Shown here in pieces: positions 37,877 through 45,936 of a DNA stretch of 61,486 bases. Source of the DNA: Acidobacteriota bacterium (GTDB taxonomy: Bacteria; Acidobacteriota; Blastocatellia; Pyrinomonadales; Pyrinomonadaceae); assembly GCA_019639175.1 (NCBI GenBank), contig JAHBSK010000006.1, positions 188,709 to 250,194 on the forward strand. Direction: 5' to 3'. The notes below the pieces were generated by a model. It was not told the DNA's origin. It ran no database searches and saw only the letters and a program-made list of their open reading frames with translations. The position numbers and the translations under genes are program-made. The first letter of the stretch is position 1; every line of letters begins with the position of its first letter.

Positions 37877-40015
37877 GTGAACGCACCTGCCGAAAAATCC
37901 GGACGACGAAAAATGCCATGGCTGATAGGCACATTCGTGCTGATCTCTTTTTGCGTTCTTGTTTTGCTCCAATCTTCGAACGTCTGGAAAACCTTTACGG
38001 TCGAAACGGCAAGCGACACGCTGCTGCTTTTTGCCCTGTCGTCATTGAATTTTTTTGCGTTCGTTATCTTTGGTTTCATATTCCTGCGCAGCGTTCTCAA
38101 GATCATCAGAGAACGCCGCGAACTCCAGATCGGGTCGAAGATAAAGACGCGGTTCATGCTGTATTTTTTTGGCATCAGCCTTTTGCCCATCATTGCAATG
38201 GCCGGATTTTCTTATCTTTTTATGAACCGAGCGGTCGAACGCTGGTTTATTCAGATACCGGAGAATGTGGTGCGTGCTCCGCTGGAGGTTCGCGATCAGG
38301 CAATAAACGATCAGGCGGCAAAGCTAAAAGATACCGCTGCCATGCTGGCAATGCTCATCGGCGAAAGGAATATTGACAGCGTTCATCTGGCGGAGATCGT
38401 AAAAAAAGGCGATCTGGCTTACTTGGAAATATCGGACGCAGCGGGGAACACTTCGGTTTCCGGCGGGACATTGCCCGAAGGCGTGACACGCGAAGAACTC
38501 CTGCAAGCCGCCGTAAAACCGCAGCAAGGCCCGATGCTGTTGGCTGCGACCGCCGATATGACGCAGAACAGGAAACTGCTTCTTGCCTCAAAACCGACCT
38601 CGGGCGAGAACGTGGTAAAGATGGTTGAAACGCATTTGAGGCAACTGGATCATCTGAAAGGTGAGCAAACGGTCGTTCGTCAGCTTGGGTTTCTTACATT
38701 GGGCGTTCTTACGTTTTTGCTGATATTTGCATCTTCGTGGACCGCGATCTATGTCGCTCGCGGTTTGGCGACGCCGATAAAGGCTTTGGCTGAAGGGGCC
38801 GATGAGATAGCGAAAGGCAATCTTTCACACCGCGTGGACGTGGTTGCCGAAGATGAATTGGCGATGCTCGTAACCGCCTTTAACCAGATGTCCTCAACGC
38901 TGGAGGAAAATTCCGAGGAACTCACCGAACGCCGCCGGTATATCGAGACGGTTTTGCTTTCGCTTCCGAACGGCGTTATCTCCGTCGATGCAGAAGATCG
39001 TGTCAGCACCATAAACCCTATGGCGCGGTCGATACTGCGTTTGGAAGCGGGAGATTTTAAGGGGTTTGAACTGGCAAATCTGGTCGGTGAGGCCAACAGG
39101 GAAATATTCGAGCGTCTTGTCGTTCGTGCCGGACGGATCGGCTATGCGGCCGAACAAACCAGGCTGCACACAGATGATGAGAACGGCGGAACACGAACCG
39201 ACGGCCAGCCTGTTGCCGTGACCGCTACCGCTTTGCCCGAAAATTCCGGTACGGTCATCGTCATCGAGGATCTGTCAGAACTGATAGCTGCCCAGCGGGC
39301 CTCAGCCTGGCGCGAGGTCGCCCGGCGAATGGCCCACGAGATAAAAAATCCACTGACGCCAATTCAGCTTTCGGCCGAAAGGATCGCAAAGAGATTTGCC
39401 AGGGAAAGCTCAAACGGTGCGGACGGCGCCGAGGATATTCATGTGACCGACGGCCAGACGGCAAACGTGATACGCGACGGAACCGAAACTATCATCCGTG
39501 AGGTTCAGGGCCTGAAAGCGATGGTTGACGAATTTTCACGCTTTGCCCGACTGCCTGATCCGAAACTGGAAAGCGGAGACCTCAATGAACTCGTCGAGCA
39601 GGTTTTGGCACTGTATCAGGACCGGGCCGACGGCGTGGACATATCGGCGGCATTGGCGGAAAACCTGCCTGAGACGATGATCGACAGTGAACAGTTGAAA
39701 CGTGTTTTTGTCAATCTGATCGACAATGCAAAAGAGGCATTTGAAGAAAATGCCGACGAAAAGAGCATCGCCGTCAAAACACGTTATGACAGGGCGCGTG
39801 ATATTATCATCGTCGAGGTGGCGGACAACGGTAAAGGAATACCGCAGGCCGACCTGCCAAAACTCTTTCAGCCGTATTTTTCAACCAAAGGCCGCGGAAC
39901 GGGCCTCGGGCTGGCAATTGTGCAGAGAATAATCAGCGAACATAATGGCAAGATCGTCGCCGTCGCAAATCAGCCAAAAGGAGCGAAATTTATTATTGAA
40001 CTGCCGGTGAATTGA
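37877..40015 (+). CDS. ntrY: NtrY-like sensor histidine kinase
   Basis: Membrane histidine kinase, 712 aa, GTG start at 37877. Architecture: two N-terminal hydrophobic helices plus a third near 95-115, a periplasmic sensor region (about 118-265), another membrane segment (about 270-292), a HAMP domain (GLATPIKALAEGADEIAKGN, about 296-315), a PAS region (RRYIETVLLSLPNGVISVDA, about 353-372), the HisKA H-box with phospho-acceptor H487 (MAHEIKNPLTPIQLSAERI), then the ATPase domain with N box NLIDNAKEAFEEN, VADNGKGIPQ (G1) and GRGTGLGLAIV (G2). The family works with NtrX in nitrogen or redox control. Its usual partner gene ntrX lies 1 kb downstream, separated by a toxin-antitoxin island. The divergent promoter region before it is short and has no clear consensus. 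Confidence 0.94.
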   Translation: MNAPAEKSGRRKMPWLIGTFVLISFCVLVLLQSSNVWKTFTVETASDTLLLFALSSLNFFAFVIFGFIFLRSVLKIIRERRELQIGSKIKTRFMLYFFGISLLPIIAMAGFSYLFMNRAVERWFIQIPENVVRAPLEVRDQAINDQAAKLKDTAAMLAMLIGERNIDSVHLAEIVKKGDLAYLEISDAAGNTSVSGGTLPEGVTREELLQAAVKPQQGPMLLAATADMTQNRKLLLASKPTSGENVVKMVETHLRQLDHLKGEQTVVRQLGFLTLGVLTFLLIFASSWTAIYVARGLATPIKALAEGADEIAKGNLSHRVDVVAEDELAMLVTAFNQMSSTLEENSEELTERRRYIETVLLSLPNGVISVDAEDRVSTINPMARSILRLEAGDFKGFELANLVGEANREIFERLVVRAGRIGYAAEQTRLHTDDENGGTRTDGQPVAVTATALPENSGTVIVIEDLSELIAAQRASAWREVARRMAHEIKNPLTPIQLSAERIAKRFARESSNGADGAEDIHVTDGQTANVIRDGTETIIREVQGLKAMVDEFSRFARLPDPKLESGDLNELVEQVLALYQDRADGVDISAALAENLPETMIDSEQLKRVFVNLIDNAKEAFEENADEKSIAVKTRYDRARDIIIVEVADNGKGIPQADLPKLFQPYFSTKGRGTGLGLAIVQRIISEHNGKIVAVANQPKGAKFIIELPVN

Positions 40016-40103
40016 AGATCAGGAGTTAGCAAACGGATGTTGTTGGCCCGGAAGGAGCAAGGGATCAGGCTCTAAAAGTGTATAAATCTACAGTTGCCGC
40101 TGG

Positions 40104-40109
40104 TATAAT
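40104..40109 (+). promoter_or_regulatory. Extended -10 promoter (TGGTATAAT) of the small-gene island
   Basis: TATAAT at 40104-40109 preceded by TGG gives the extended -10 form. It lies 21 bp before the ATG at 40131, with GGGAG as ribosome-binding site. No good -35 is present, as expected for the extended class. This could drive the three small genes and possibly ntrX. Confidence 0.65.
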
Positions 40110-40130
40110 CTGTTTGGGAGATAAAGTGGG

Positions 40131-40367
40131 ATGACCGAAACGGAAACTCTGGAAATTATTAGAACCATACGTTCGCTGCCCTCAGACAAGATAGAGGAAT
40201 TAAAGGACTTTGCTTTTTTTCTTAGGGAAAAATACGGCATTGAGACCTTGATCGACGAAAGCGACGAGTGGACAGATGAAGACTTGCACGACATAACAAA
40301 GGCTTCCCTGAGGTATGCCTACCGATCTGAAGATGACCAAGCAAAGATGTTTCTTTCTATGCCGTAG
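40131..40367 (+). CDS. Small acidic protein, DUF2281/antitoxin-like
   Basis: A 78-aa predicted helical protein beginning with a pattern (LEIIRTIRSLPSDKIEELKDFAFFLREKYG, from residue 7) like DUF2281 and similar antitoxin or HicB-independent regulator families. The C-terminal half is acidic. No toxin gene directly follows; a 63-bp gap separates it from the DUF104/PIN pair, so it may be the remaining half of another module. It has its own extended -10 promoter. The gene is AT-rich relative to ntrY. Confidence 0.65.
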   Translation: MTETETLEIIRTIRSLPSDKIEELKDFAFFLREKYGIETLIDESDEWTDEDLHDITKASLRYAYRSEDDQAKMFLSMP

Positions 40368-40430
40368 ATGACAAAGTGACTTAAATGATGATTTTACTGA
40401 AATTTGTTAGAGTGATAGTAAGGTAAGAGT

Positions 40431-40664
40431 ATGAGCAATGTAAAGGCTACATATAGAAACGGTACTTTTGTTCTGGAGGAACCACTTGAGATAACGGACG
40501 GGGCAACGGTCGAGCTGCTGGTTGTGCAAAACGGTAAAAAGAAAAAGAGAAAAGTAGCTGACATACTTGCTGAGATAGCGGCTTTACCTTTAGAAGGAAA
40601 AACCGACCAGTTTTCAGGGCGTGACCACGATGATGTTCTTTACGGCAAAAGGCGTAACAGATGA
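40431..40664 (+). CDS. DUF104/AF2212-family antitoxin
   Basis: A 77-aa protein. The N-terminal VKATYRNGTFVLEEPLEI with DGATVELLVV (about residues 4-33) matches the beta-strand fold of the DUF104/AF2212-like antitoxins, which pair with PIN-domain toxins. The C-terminal half is basic then ends DDVLYGKRRNR and would wrap the toxin. The stop codon overlaps the toxin start by four bases (ATGA), so translation is coupled. It probably neutralises the PIN toxin and may repress the operon. Confidence 0.82.
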   Translation: MSNVKATYRNGTFVLEEPLEITDGATVELLVVQNGKKKKRKVADILAEIAALPLEGKTDQFSGRDHDDVLYGKRRNR

Positions 40665-41056
40665 TATTTGTTGACACAAGCGGTTGGTTTGCGGGTTTTG
40701 TCCCCAGTGACAGTGATCATTCACTAGCGAGTGAATGGTTTTTATCGAACAACGACCAGTTGGTAACAACCGACTATGTAATTGATGAGACTCTAACGCT
40801 TTTTCGCGCACGCGGAGAACACAAAAGGGCTATGTTTTTGGCAGACCGGTTTTTTGAAGGCGATCTCACAGAAGTAATTTATTTAACAAAGGATGACATA
40901 AAAGAAAGCATCTCAATTTTCAAACAATTTGCCGACAAGAGTTGGAGTTTTACGGATTGTTCGAGTAAATATATCTGTGAAAAATATGGAATAACCCACG
41001 CACTTTCTTTCGACAGACACTTTCACCAATTTGGCACGGTGACGGTTGTTCCTTAG
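40661..41056 (+). CDS. PIN-domain toxin (VapC-like ribonuclease)
   Basis: A 131-aa PIN-domain protein with all four acidic metal-binding residues: D5 (FVDTSGW), E43 (VIDETLTL), D99 (FTDCSS) and D118 (SFDRHF). VapC-type toxins cut tRNA or rRNA; the target cannot be read here. It forms a toxin-antitoxin pair with the DUF104 gene that overlaps its start by 4 bp. It ends only 6 bp before the ntrX start codon, so ntrX may now depend on the toxin-antitoxin transcript. Confidence 0.9.
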   Translation: MIFVDTSGWFAGFVPSDSDHSLASEWFLSNNDQLVTTDYVIDETLTLFRARGEHKRAMFLADRFFEGDLTEVIYLTKDDIKESISIFKQFADKSWSFTDCSSKYICEKYGITHALSFDRHFHQFGTVTVVP

Positions 41057-41062
41057 CTTAAA

Positions 41063-42412
41063 ATGCACTCTATTCTTATAGTTGACGACGAACCGGGCAT
41101 ACGCGATACGCTGCGCGGTGTTTTGGAGGACGAGGGCTTTGAGGTTGAGGCCGTCGCCACGGGTGAGGAGTGCCTTGAGGTTGCAAAGACACAGGGATTT
41201 GCCTGTATTTTGCTCGATATATGGCTTGGCGACGGCATCGACGGACTCGACACTTTACAAAAGCTGCGTGAAGAGGGAAATGACGCTGCCGTTGTGATGA
41301 TCTCCGGCCACGGGAACATCGAAACGGCGGTAAGATCGACGAAGCTCGGCGCGTTCGATTTCATCGAAAAGCCGCTGAGCCTGGAGCGAACCGTTGTCAC
41401 CGTAAAGAACGCCATTCGGCAATACGAGCTTGAGCGGACGAATGAACAGCTTAAACAAGACCTCGCGGATGAATACGTAATGGTGGGCGAATCGGTGACG
41501 ATGCGCGCCCTGCGAAAGCAGATCGGCATCGTTGCTCCGTCTGACGGGCGAGTGCTTATTTCCGGTGAAAGCGGCACGGGCAAGGAACTTGTCGCCCGGG
41601 CGATACATTCGCAATCGCGTCGCCGAGCGGCGCCTTTTGTTGAGATAAACTCCGCCGCGATCCCCGAAGAACTTGTTGAATCAGAACTCTTTGGTCATGT
41701 AAAAGGAGCGTTTTCCGGTGCGGCGACGAACAAAAAAGGCAAGTTCGAGGTTGCTGACGGAGCAACGCTTTTTTTGGACGAGATAGGCGATATGTCGCCG
41801 CGTGTTCAGGCAAAGATGCTGCGCGTTTTGGAAGAACAGCGTTTTGAACCGGTCGGCAGCAATACGGCAATAAAGGTGGATGTCCGCGTAATATCGGCAA
41901 CCAACAAACGGCTCGATGACCTGATAGAGAACGGAAATTTCCGAGCGGACCTTTTTTATCGTTTGAATGTCATACCGTTTCAGATACCGCCGCTTCGCGA
42001 ACGCAGCGAGGACATTCCGCTGCTTGCCGAACATTTTAATCAGAAATTTTCGACGGATTACGGAAAAAAACCAAAGGTGTTGACTCAGGATGCGATGGAA
42101 ACGCTGATGAAATATACGTGGCCGGGAAATATCCGTGAGCTTCGCAACACCATCGAACGCATCGTCATTATGTCGCCGAAACAGAAAATTGGAGTAAAGG
42201 ATCTGCCTGAGTTCGGTGCAACGGGCGAGGCTCCGGCTTCGAGCTTTCGGTTTCCGTCATTCAAGGCCGCGACCGACGCCTATCAGCGCGAATTTATCCT
42301 TCACAAATTGGCTGAACACGACGGAAACGTCAGCAAAGCCGCCGAGGAGATGGGCGTTGACCGCAGCCACCTGTATCGCCGAATGAAGGCATTGGGCATT
42401 CCGGGAAAATAA
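41063..42412 (+). CDS. ntrX: NtrX-like sigma54-dependent response regulator
   Basis: A 449-aa NtrC-family activator. The receiver domain has D8-D9, phospho-acceptor D52 (CILLDIWLGDG) and the FIEKPL lysine near 102. The AAA+ domain has Walker A G168-ESGTGK174, the sigma54-contact loop G215-AFSGA (Ser in place of the usual Thr of GAFTGA), Walker B TLFLDEIGDM, and the arginine-finger region RADLFYRLNVIPFQIPPLRER. The C-terminus is a Fis-type HTH (GNVSKAAEEMGVDRSHLYRRMKALG). It is the cognate partner of ntrY, but a toxin-antitoxin island lies between them. It starts 6 bp after the PIN toxin gene. Confidence 0.95.
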   Translation: MHSILIVDDEPGIRDTLRGVLEDEGFEVEAVATGEECLEVAKTQGFACILLDIWLGDGIDGLDTLQKLREEGNDAAVVMISGHGNIETAVRSTKLGAFDFIEKPLSLERTVVTVKNAIRQYELERTNEQLKQDLADEYVMVGESVTMRALRKQIGIVAPSDGRVLISGESGTGKELVARAIHSQSRRRAAPFVEINSAAIPEELVESELFGHVKGAFSGAATNKKGKFEVADGATLFLDEIGDMSPRVQAKMLRVLEEQRFEPVGSNTAIKVDVRVISATNKRLDDLIENGNFRADLFYRLNVIPFQIPPLRERSEDIPLLAEHFNQKFSTDYGKKPKVLTQDAMETLMKYTWPGNIRELRNTIERIVIMSPKQKIGVKDLPEFGATGEAPASSFRFPSFKAATDAYQREFILHKLAEHDGNVSKAAEEMGVDRSHLYRRMKALGIPGK

Positions 42413-42738
42413 TGCCGAACCCTGAAATCCTGCATAGTATCAATTCTCTGACCGCGAACACCGCTAACGGCATATTGTCATTTAATAGCCGCCAATGTAA
42501 TATTACACCTACTCTTCCCGTGATTTTTATGTAGTTGAATCTCTTGACACCCTCTGAGTAAATCCGAATAAAGAAGTTTTCCGTGAACGTCTCGCCGGTT
42601 CAGTAGTTTCCAGGAACGATTCAAATATTTAATGGCCGAGCAGCCTTTGATCTGCGGATATTCCCGTAAATCGGCCGCTAATCGTCATTTATTACATGTA
42701 GCGGCTCGGCCTCATTGCCGGGACCGGACAGATTCGGT
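42413..42738. other. Non-coding gap between ntrX and the nuclease gene
   Basis: No supported gene. A possible -35 TTGACA is at 42544-42549 with only a weak AATAAA at the -10 position. A hairpin can form from GCCGCTA (42674-42680) and TAGCGGC (42699-42705), and GGCCGAGC (42633-42640) can alternatively pair with GCTCGGCC further on, close to the start of the nuclease gene. Confidence 0.4.
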
Positions 42739-43452
42739 ATGACATTCACACGATCATCGGCCTTTCGTTTCGCGCACATCGCTCTCGCGGTGGCCGCATT
42801 TGCCGTCTGCGCGGTTGCCCAATCGAACACTTTCAGGGTTGTCGGCGTTTCTGATGGCGACACGATAACTGTTTTGGATGGGAACAAACGGCAGACGAGG
42901 GTCAGGCTTGCGGGCATAGACGCCCCTGAAACTGGACAGGATTTTGGCAATCGGGCAAAGCAGATGCTTTCTTCAATGATCTTTGGCAAAAATGTTCAAC
43001 TGATCGGCGACAAGACCGACCGCTACGGCCGCCGCGTGGCAAAAGTGATGATCGACGGAGCCGACGTCAATCTGGAAATGATAAAGGCCGGTTTGGCGTG
43101 GCATTACAAACAGTATGCAAAGGAACAGAGCATTGCCGACCGTGAAATGTATAAGACCGCCGAAACTCGGGCAAGAGCCGGTCAGTTAAGGCTGTGGTCG
43201 GTGCCTTTGCCGCTGGCTCCGTGGGACTATCGCGCGGGCCGGGCGACGCCCGAACAGGCGGCTGCTCAAATGCCTGAGCTTGTGTTAGCCTCAGGCACGT
43301 CTGCGATCATCGGCAACCGCAACAGCCGTATATATCATTGGCCGGGCTGTAAAAGCTATTTCAAGGTGGCGGAGCGAAACCGCGTTCTTTTTCCATCGCG
43401 GGCAGAAGCCGAAAAAGCGGGTTACAGAGCGGCAAGGAATTGCACCGAATGA
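42739..43452 (+). CDS. Secreted thermonuclease-like nuclease with Ada-type C-terminal module
   Basis: A 237-aa exported protein. The ATG at 42739 begins a signal peptide (about 1-27, ending VCAVAQ); an in-frame TTG 24 bp upstream is unlikely to be used. Staphylococcal-nuclease domain about 30-155: VVGVSDGDTITVLDG, the catalytic arginine in RVRLAGIDAPETGQ, the LIGDKTDRYGRRVA block with a second catalytic arginine, and AGLAWHYKQYAKEQ. The C-terminal ~45 residues (IIGNRNSRIYHWPGCKSYFK, then YRAARNC) match the Ada-like zinc-binding module often fused to such nucleases. The likely role is degrading external DNA or RNA. Confidence 0.92.
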   Translation: MTFTRSSAFRFAHIALAVAAFAVCAVAQSNTFRVVGVSDGDTITVLDGNKRQTRVRLAGIDAPETGQDFGNRAKQMLSSMIFGKNVQLIGDKTDRYGRRVAKVMIDGADVNLEMIKAGLAWHYKQYAKEQSIADREMYKTAETRARAGQLRLWSVPLPLAPWDYRAGRATPEQAAAQMPELVLASGTSAIIGNRNSRIYHWPGCKSYFKVAERNRVLFPSRAEAEKAGYRAARNCTE

Positions 43453-43608
43453 AAAGCGGAAAAAGCGCAGGATTTTGTGGAAAATGAGGCCTAATGAAGC
43501 TTTGTAATAATAGAACGGAAAAATTGGTATTCGAGCACAGTGGCGAACGTTACAGGGTTCAAAACTGACGGGAATTTTGTAAGTTCACATCTCCATTTTA
43601 CTGCATTT

Positions 43609-43638
43609 AGGCCGTGCCTCAGTTGGGTACGGCCTTTT
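43609..43638 (+). terminator. Rho-independent terminator-like hairpin
   Basis: AGGCCGT (43609-43615) pairs with ACGGCCT (43629-43635), followed by TTTTGC. It is 157 bp beyond the nuclease stop codon, so it ends either a long 3' tail or a separate small transcript; no gene is seen between. Confidence 0.6.
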
Positions 43639-43681
43639 GCTTTCTTTCTATTTCCTCATGTTTGTGGCAATTTAGACGTGT

Positions 43682-45385
43682 ATGCAAAAAGTGCTCACAG
43701 CGGCTGAAATGCGCGAGGTTGACCGCCTAACCACCGAACGATACGGCATCCCGTCGATCATTCTGATGGAGAACGCCGCCCACGCCGTCGCCCGCGTCAT
43801 CACTGAGAAACTCGGCGGCTCCGTAAAAGGCAAAAACATCCTTATCCTCTGCGGCAAGGGCAACAACGGCGGCGACGGCGCAGCTTTGGCGAGACTCCTT
43901 GGTGAACAAGGTGCCTTTGTAGATGTCATTCTTTTCGGCAAGATCAACGAAACAAAGGGTGACGCTAGAACGAATTATGAGATTTACTGTCGCGGACGGT
44001 CTGAGTTTGAGCCAGATGACTGGTCTTCGACTGAGTATGGAGATCTCAGAGAGATCAACTGTCGTAAGGATTGGGATTCTTACTTTAGTACATCAGATCA
44101 AAATTGGAATGTAGTTGTTGATGCCCTGTTTGGAACCGGGCTAACTCGGCCCATAGAAGGATGGGTTTCGGAAGTTCTTCATGACATAAATTTTCTGAAT
44201 GATACGCAAATATCCTTTTTCAACTATGATCGAATCAGGGTAGCGGTTGACATTCCTTCAGGTCTTAATGCTGATTCGGGTGATCTAATTGGTGAGAATT
44301 TTTGGGCGGATATTACTGTAACATTTACCGCACCAAAGCTGGCAAATATTTTGCCACCTGCCTCTCGATTCTCAAAGAAGCTTCTAGTTGCCGATATTGG
44401 TTCGCCAAAGGAACTGATCGAAGGACAGCAATCGAATACCTATGTGTCTGAGTTGGAGGATGGTATTTTCTGGCTTCATGAGTCGCGATTTTCTGATGAT
44501 TCCTATAAAAACAAACGCGGGCATTGTTTGCTGATCGCAGGTTCGGATGATTATTCCGGTGCGGCGGTTTTGGCGGGGAATGCCGCGATGCGTTCCGGTG
44601 TTGGGCTGGTGACGCTGGTAACGCCGGAGTCTTCTCGTGACAGCGTAGCATCGCGGATCGAGCCTGAAGTGATGGTTCGCGGTGTGGCAGAAACTGATAA
44701 TGGAGCAGTTGCGGAAGAAGCATTTGACGAACTCACCGAACTGCTGGGCAAAGCTAACGCTGTCGCCGTCGGGAGCGGGCTTTCACAGAATGAGAGTACG
44801 AAAAGGTTTGTTGAAAAGCTGATCGAAAATCGGCGGCAGCCTGTTGTGGTTGATGCTGATGCGTTGAATTTGCTATCGCCGTTCAAGAGCGGAAACGCGA
44901 CTGTAAAGGAGCGTGCAAGGCGTGTAGATGGCACGCTCGTTGACACTCGCGTTTCTGCCCTTATTCTCACGCCCCACGAAGGCGAGTTTCTAAGATTACT
45001 TGGCACAGACGATAAAGAAGTCTTAAACGACCGTGTTGCGGTGGTTCGTGAATTTGCGCAAAAGCATAACGTGATACTCGTGCTGAAAGGCGAACGTGTC
45101 CTGATAGGCGAACCCGGCGGCAAGGTCGTGGTGAATCCGACCGGAAATTCGGGGCTTGGCAAGGCAGGAAACGGAGACACGCTGACAGGAATTTTAGCCG
45201 GTTTTGTTACGCAGGCCGCCGCATTGGATATTGATATTTTTGAGACCGTCGTCGCGGCGGTTTACATTGCGGGAATGGCCGGCGACATCGCCGAGAGCAA
45301 GCACGGCAAACGCGTAATGACCGCGTCAGACGTCCGCGAATGTCTTGCCGACGCATTTGAGGAACTAAATGTTTCTAACAGTTAA
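43682..45385 (+). CDS. nnr: Bifunctional NAD(P)H-hydrate epimerase/dehydratase
   Basis: Metabolite-repair enzyme that restores damaged NAD(P)H hydrates; 567 aa. The N-terminal epimerase domain (YjeF_N, about 1-265) has MENAAHAVARVI, ILCGKGNNGGDGAALARLL (about 58-76), VVVDALFGTGLTRPIEG (about 142-158) and AVDIPSGLNADSGD (about 191-204). The C-terminal ADP-dependent dehydratase (about 275-555) has GHCLLIAGSDDYSGAAVLAG, AVAVGSGLS, LTPHEGEFLRLL, and GNSGLGKAGNGDTLTGILAG. The stretch coding for about residues 90-280 is AT-richer with different codon use, including an insertion of about 30 residues (EFEPDDWSSTEYGDLREIN). The last residues SNS and the stop codon are encoded by the left arm of a repeat element (45375-45454). 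Confidence 0.94.
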   Translation: MQKVLTAAEMREVDRLTTERYGIPSIILMENAAHAVARVITEKLGGSVKGKNILILCGKGNNGGDGAALARLLGEQGAFVDVILFGKINETKGDARTNYEIYCRGRSEFEPDDWSSTEYGDLREINCRKDWDSYFSTSDQNWNVVVDALFGTGLTRPIEGWVSEVLHDINFLNDTQISFFNYDRIRVAVDIPSGLNADSGDLIGENFWADITVTFTAPKLANILPPASRFSKKLLVADIGSPKELIEGQQSNTYVSELEDGIFWLHESRFSDDSYKNKRGHCLLIAGSDDYSGAAVLAGNAAMRSGVGLVTLVTPESSRDSVASRIEPEVMVRGVAETDNGAVAEEAFDELTELLGKANAVAVGSGLSQNESTKRFVEKLIENRRQPVVVDADALNLLSPFKSGNATVKERARRVDGTLVDTRVSALILTPHEGEFLRLLGTDDKEVLNDRVAVVREFAQKHNVILVLKGERVLIGEPGGKVVVNPTGNSGLGKAGNGDTLTGILAGFVTQAAALDIDIFETVVAAVYIAGMAGDIAESKHGKRVMTASDVRECLADAFEELNVSNS

Positions 45386-45454
45386 CAGTTAGTCAGTTTT
45401 TAGTTAATAGTTAGAACACTGGTAACTGAGAACTGAATAACTTTTAACTGTTAG
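45375..45454. repeat. 80-bp heptamer repeat element with 11-bp terminal inverted repeats
   Basis: CTAACAGTTAA (45375-45385) and TTAACTGTTAG (45444-45454) are exact reverse complements. The sequence between can be read as successive 7-mers of the type AACAGTT, TAATAGT and CTGAGAA, with drifting sequence. The left arm includes the last two sense codons and the TAA stop of nnr; the right arm ends 14 bp before the tsaE start. Confidence 0.75.
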
Positions 45455-45468
45455 GCCGAAAAGAAAAG

Positions 45469-45936
45469 ATGGCTGAGATAATTGAATGTAAAACGCCAGA
45501 AGAGACGTTCGCACTCGGCGAGCAGCTCGGAGAGCGGCTTGCGGCGGGCGATGTGATATTGCTCCACGGCGGTCTCGGGGCGGGCAAGACGCTGTTTGCC
45601 AAAGGCATTTTGAACGCTCTGGATTTTGATGTAGATGAGGTGACAAGCCCCAGTTTTACGCTTGTGAATCTGTATAAAACGCCGCGTTTTGACGTTCATC
45701 ACATCGACCTTTGGCGATTGGATGCGAACAGCGATGCGGCTTTCGCAGTCGGGCTGGATGAAATATTTGAGAATGATAATTCGGTCGTCATTATCGAATG
45801 GGCGGAGCGTCTTGGTATTTATCCATTTCCCGGACGCGTGTTCGATGTGCAGATAAAAGGCCTAGGCGATGATGTTCGTGAGATAACAATCGAAATAAAG
45901 CAAAGGAGAGATCGGTCTGAAACAATTTCGATCTAA
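45469..45936 (+). CDS. tsaE: tRNA threonylcarbamoyladenosine biosynthesis ATPase TsaE
   Basis: P-loop ATPase needed with TsaB and TsaD to make t6A37 in tRNAs; 155 aa. Walker A is LHGGLGAGKTLFAKGIL (about 32-48). The family blocks VTSPSFTLVNLY (about 60-71), FDVHHIDLWRLD and VVIIEWAERLG (about 105-115) are all present. The 3' end overlaps the archaemetzincin frame by 20 bp. TsaB and TsaD are not in the window. Confidence 0.95.
   Translation: MAEIIECKTPEETFALGEQLGERLAAGDVILLHGGLGAGKTLFAKGILNALDFDVDEVTSPSFTLVNLYKTPRFDVHHIDLWRLDANSDAAFAVGLDEIFENDNSVVIIEWAERLGIYPFPGRVFDVQIKGLGDDVREITIEIKQRRDRSETISI

Noticed and set aside
43560..43590. GGTTCAAAACT-like sequence as a tRNA T-loop
   Set aside because: No acceptor stem, D-arm or anticodon arm can be built around it.
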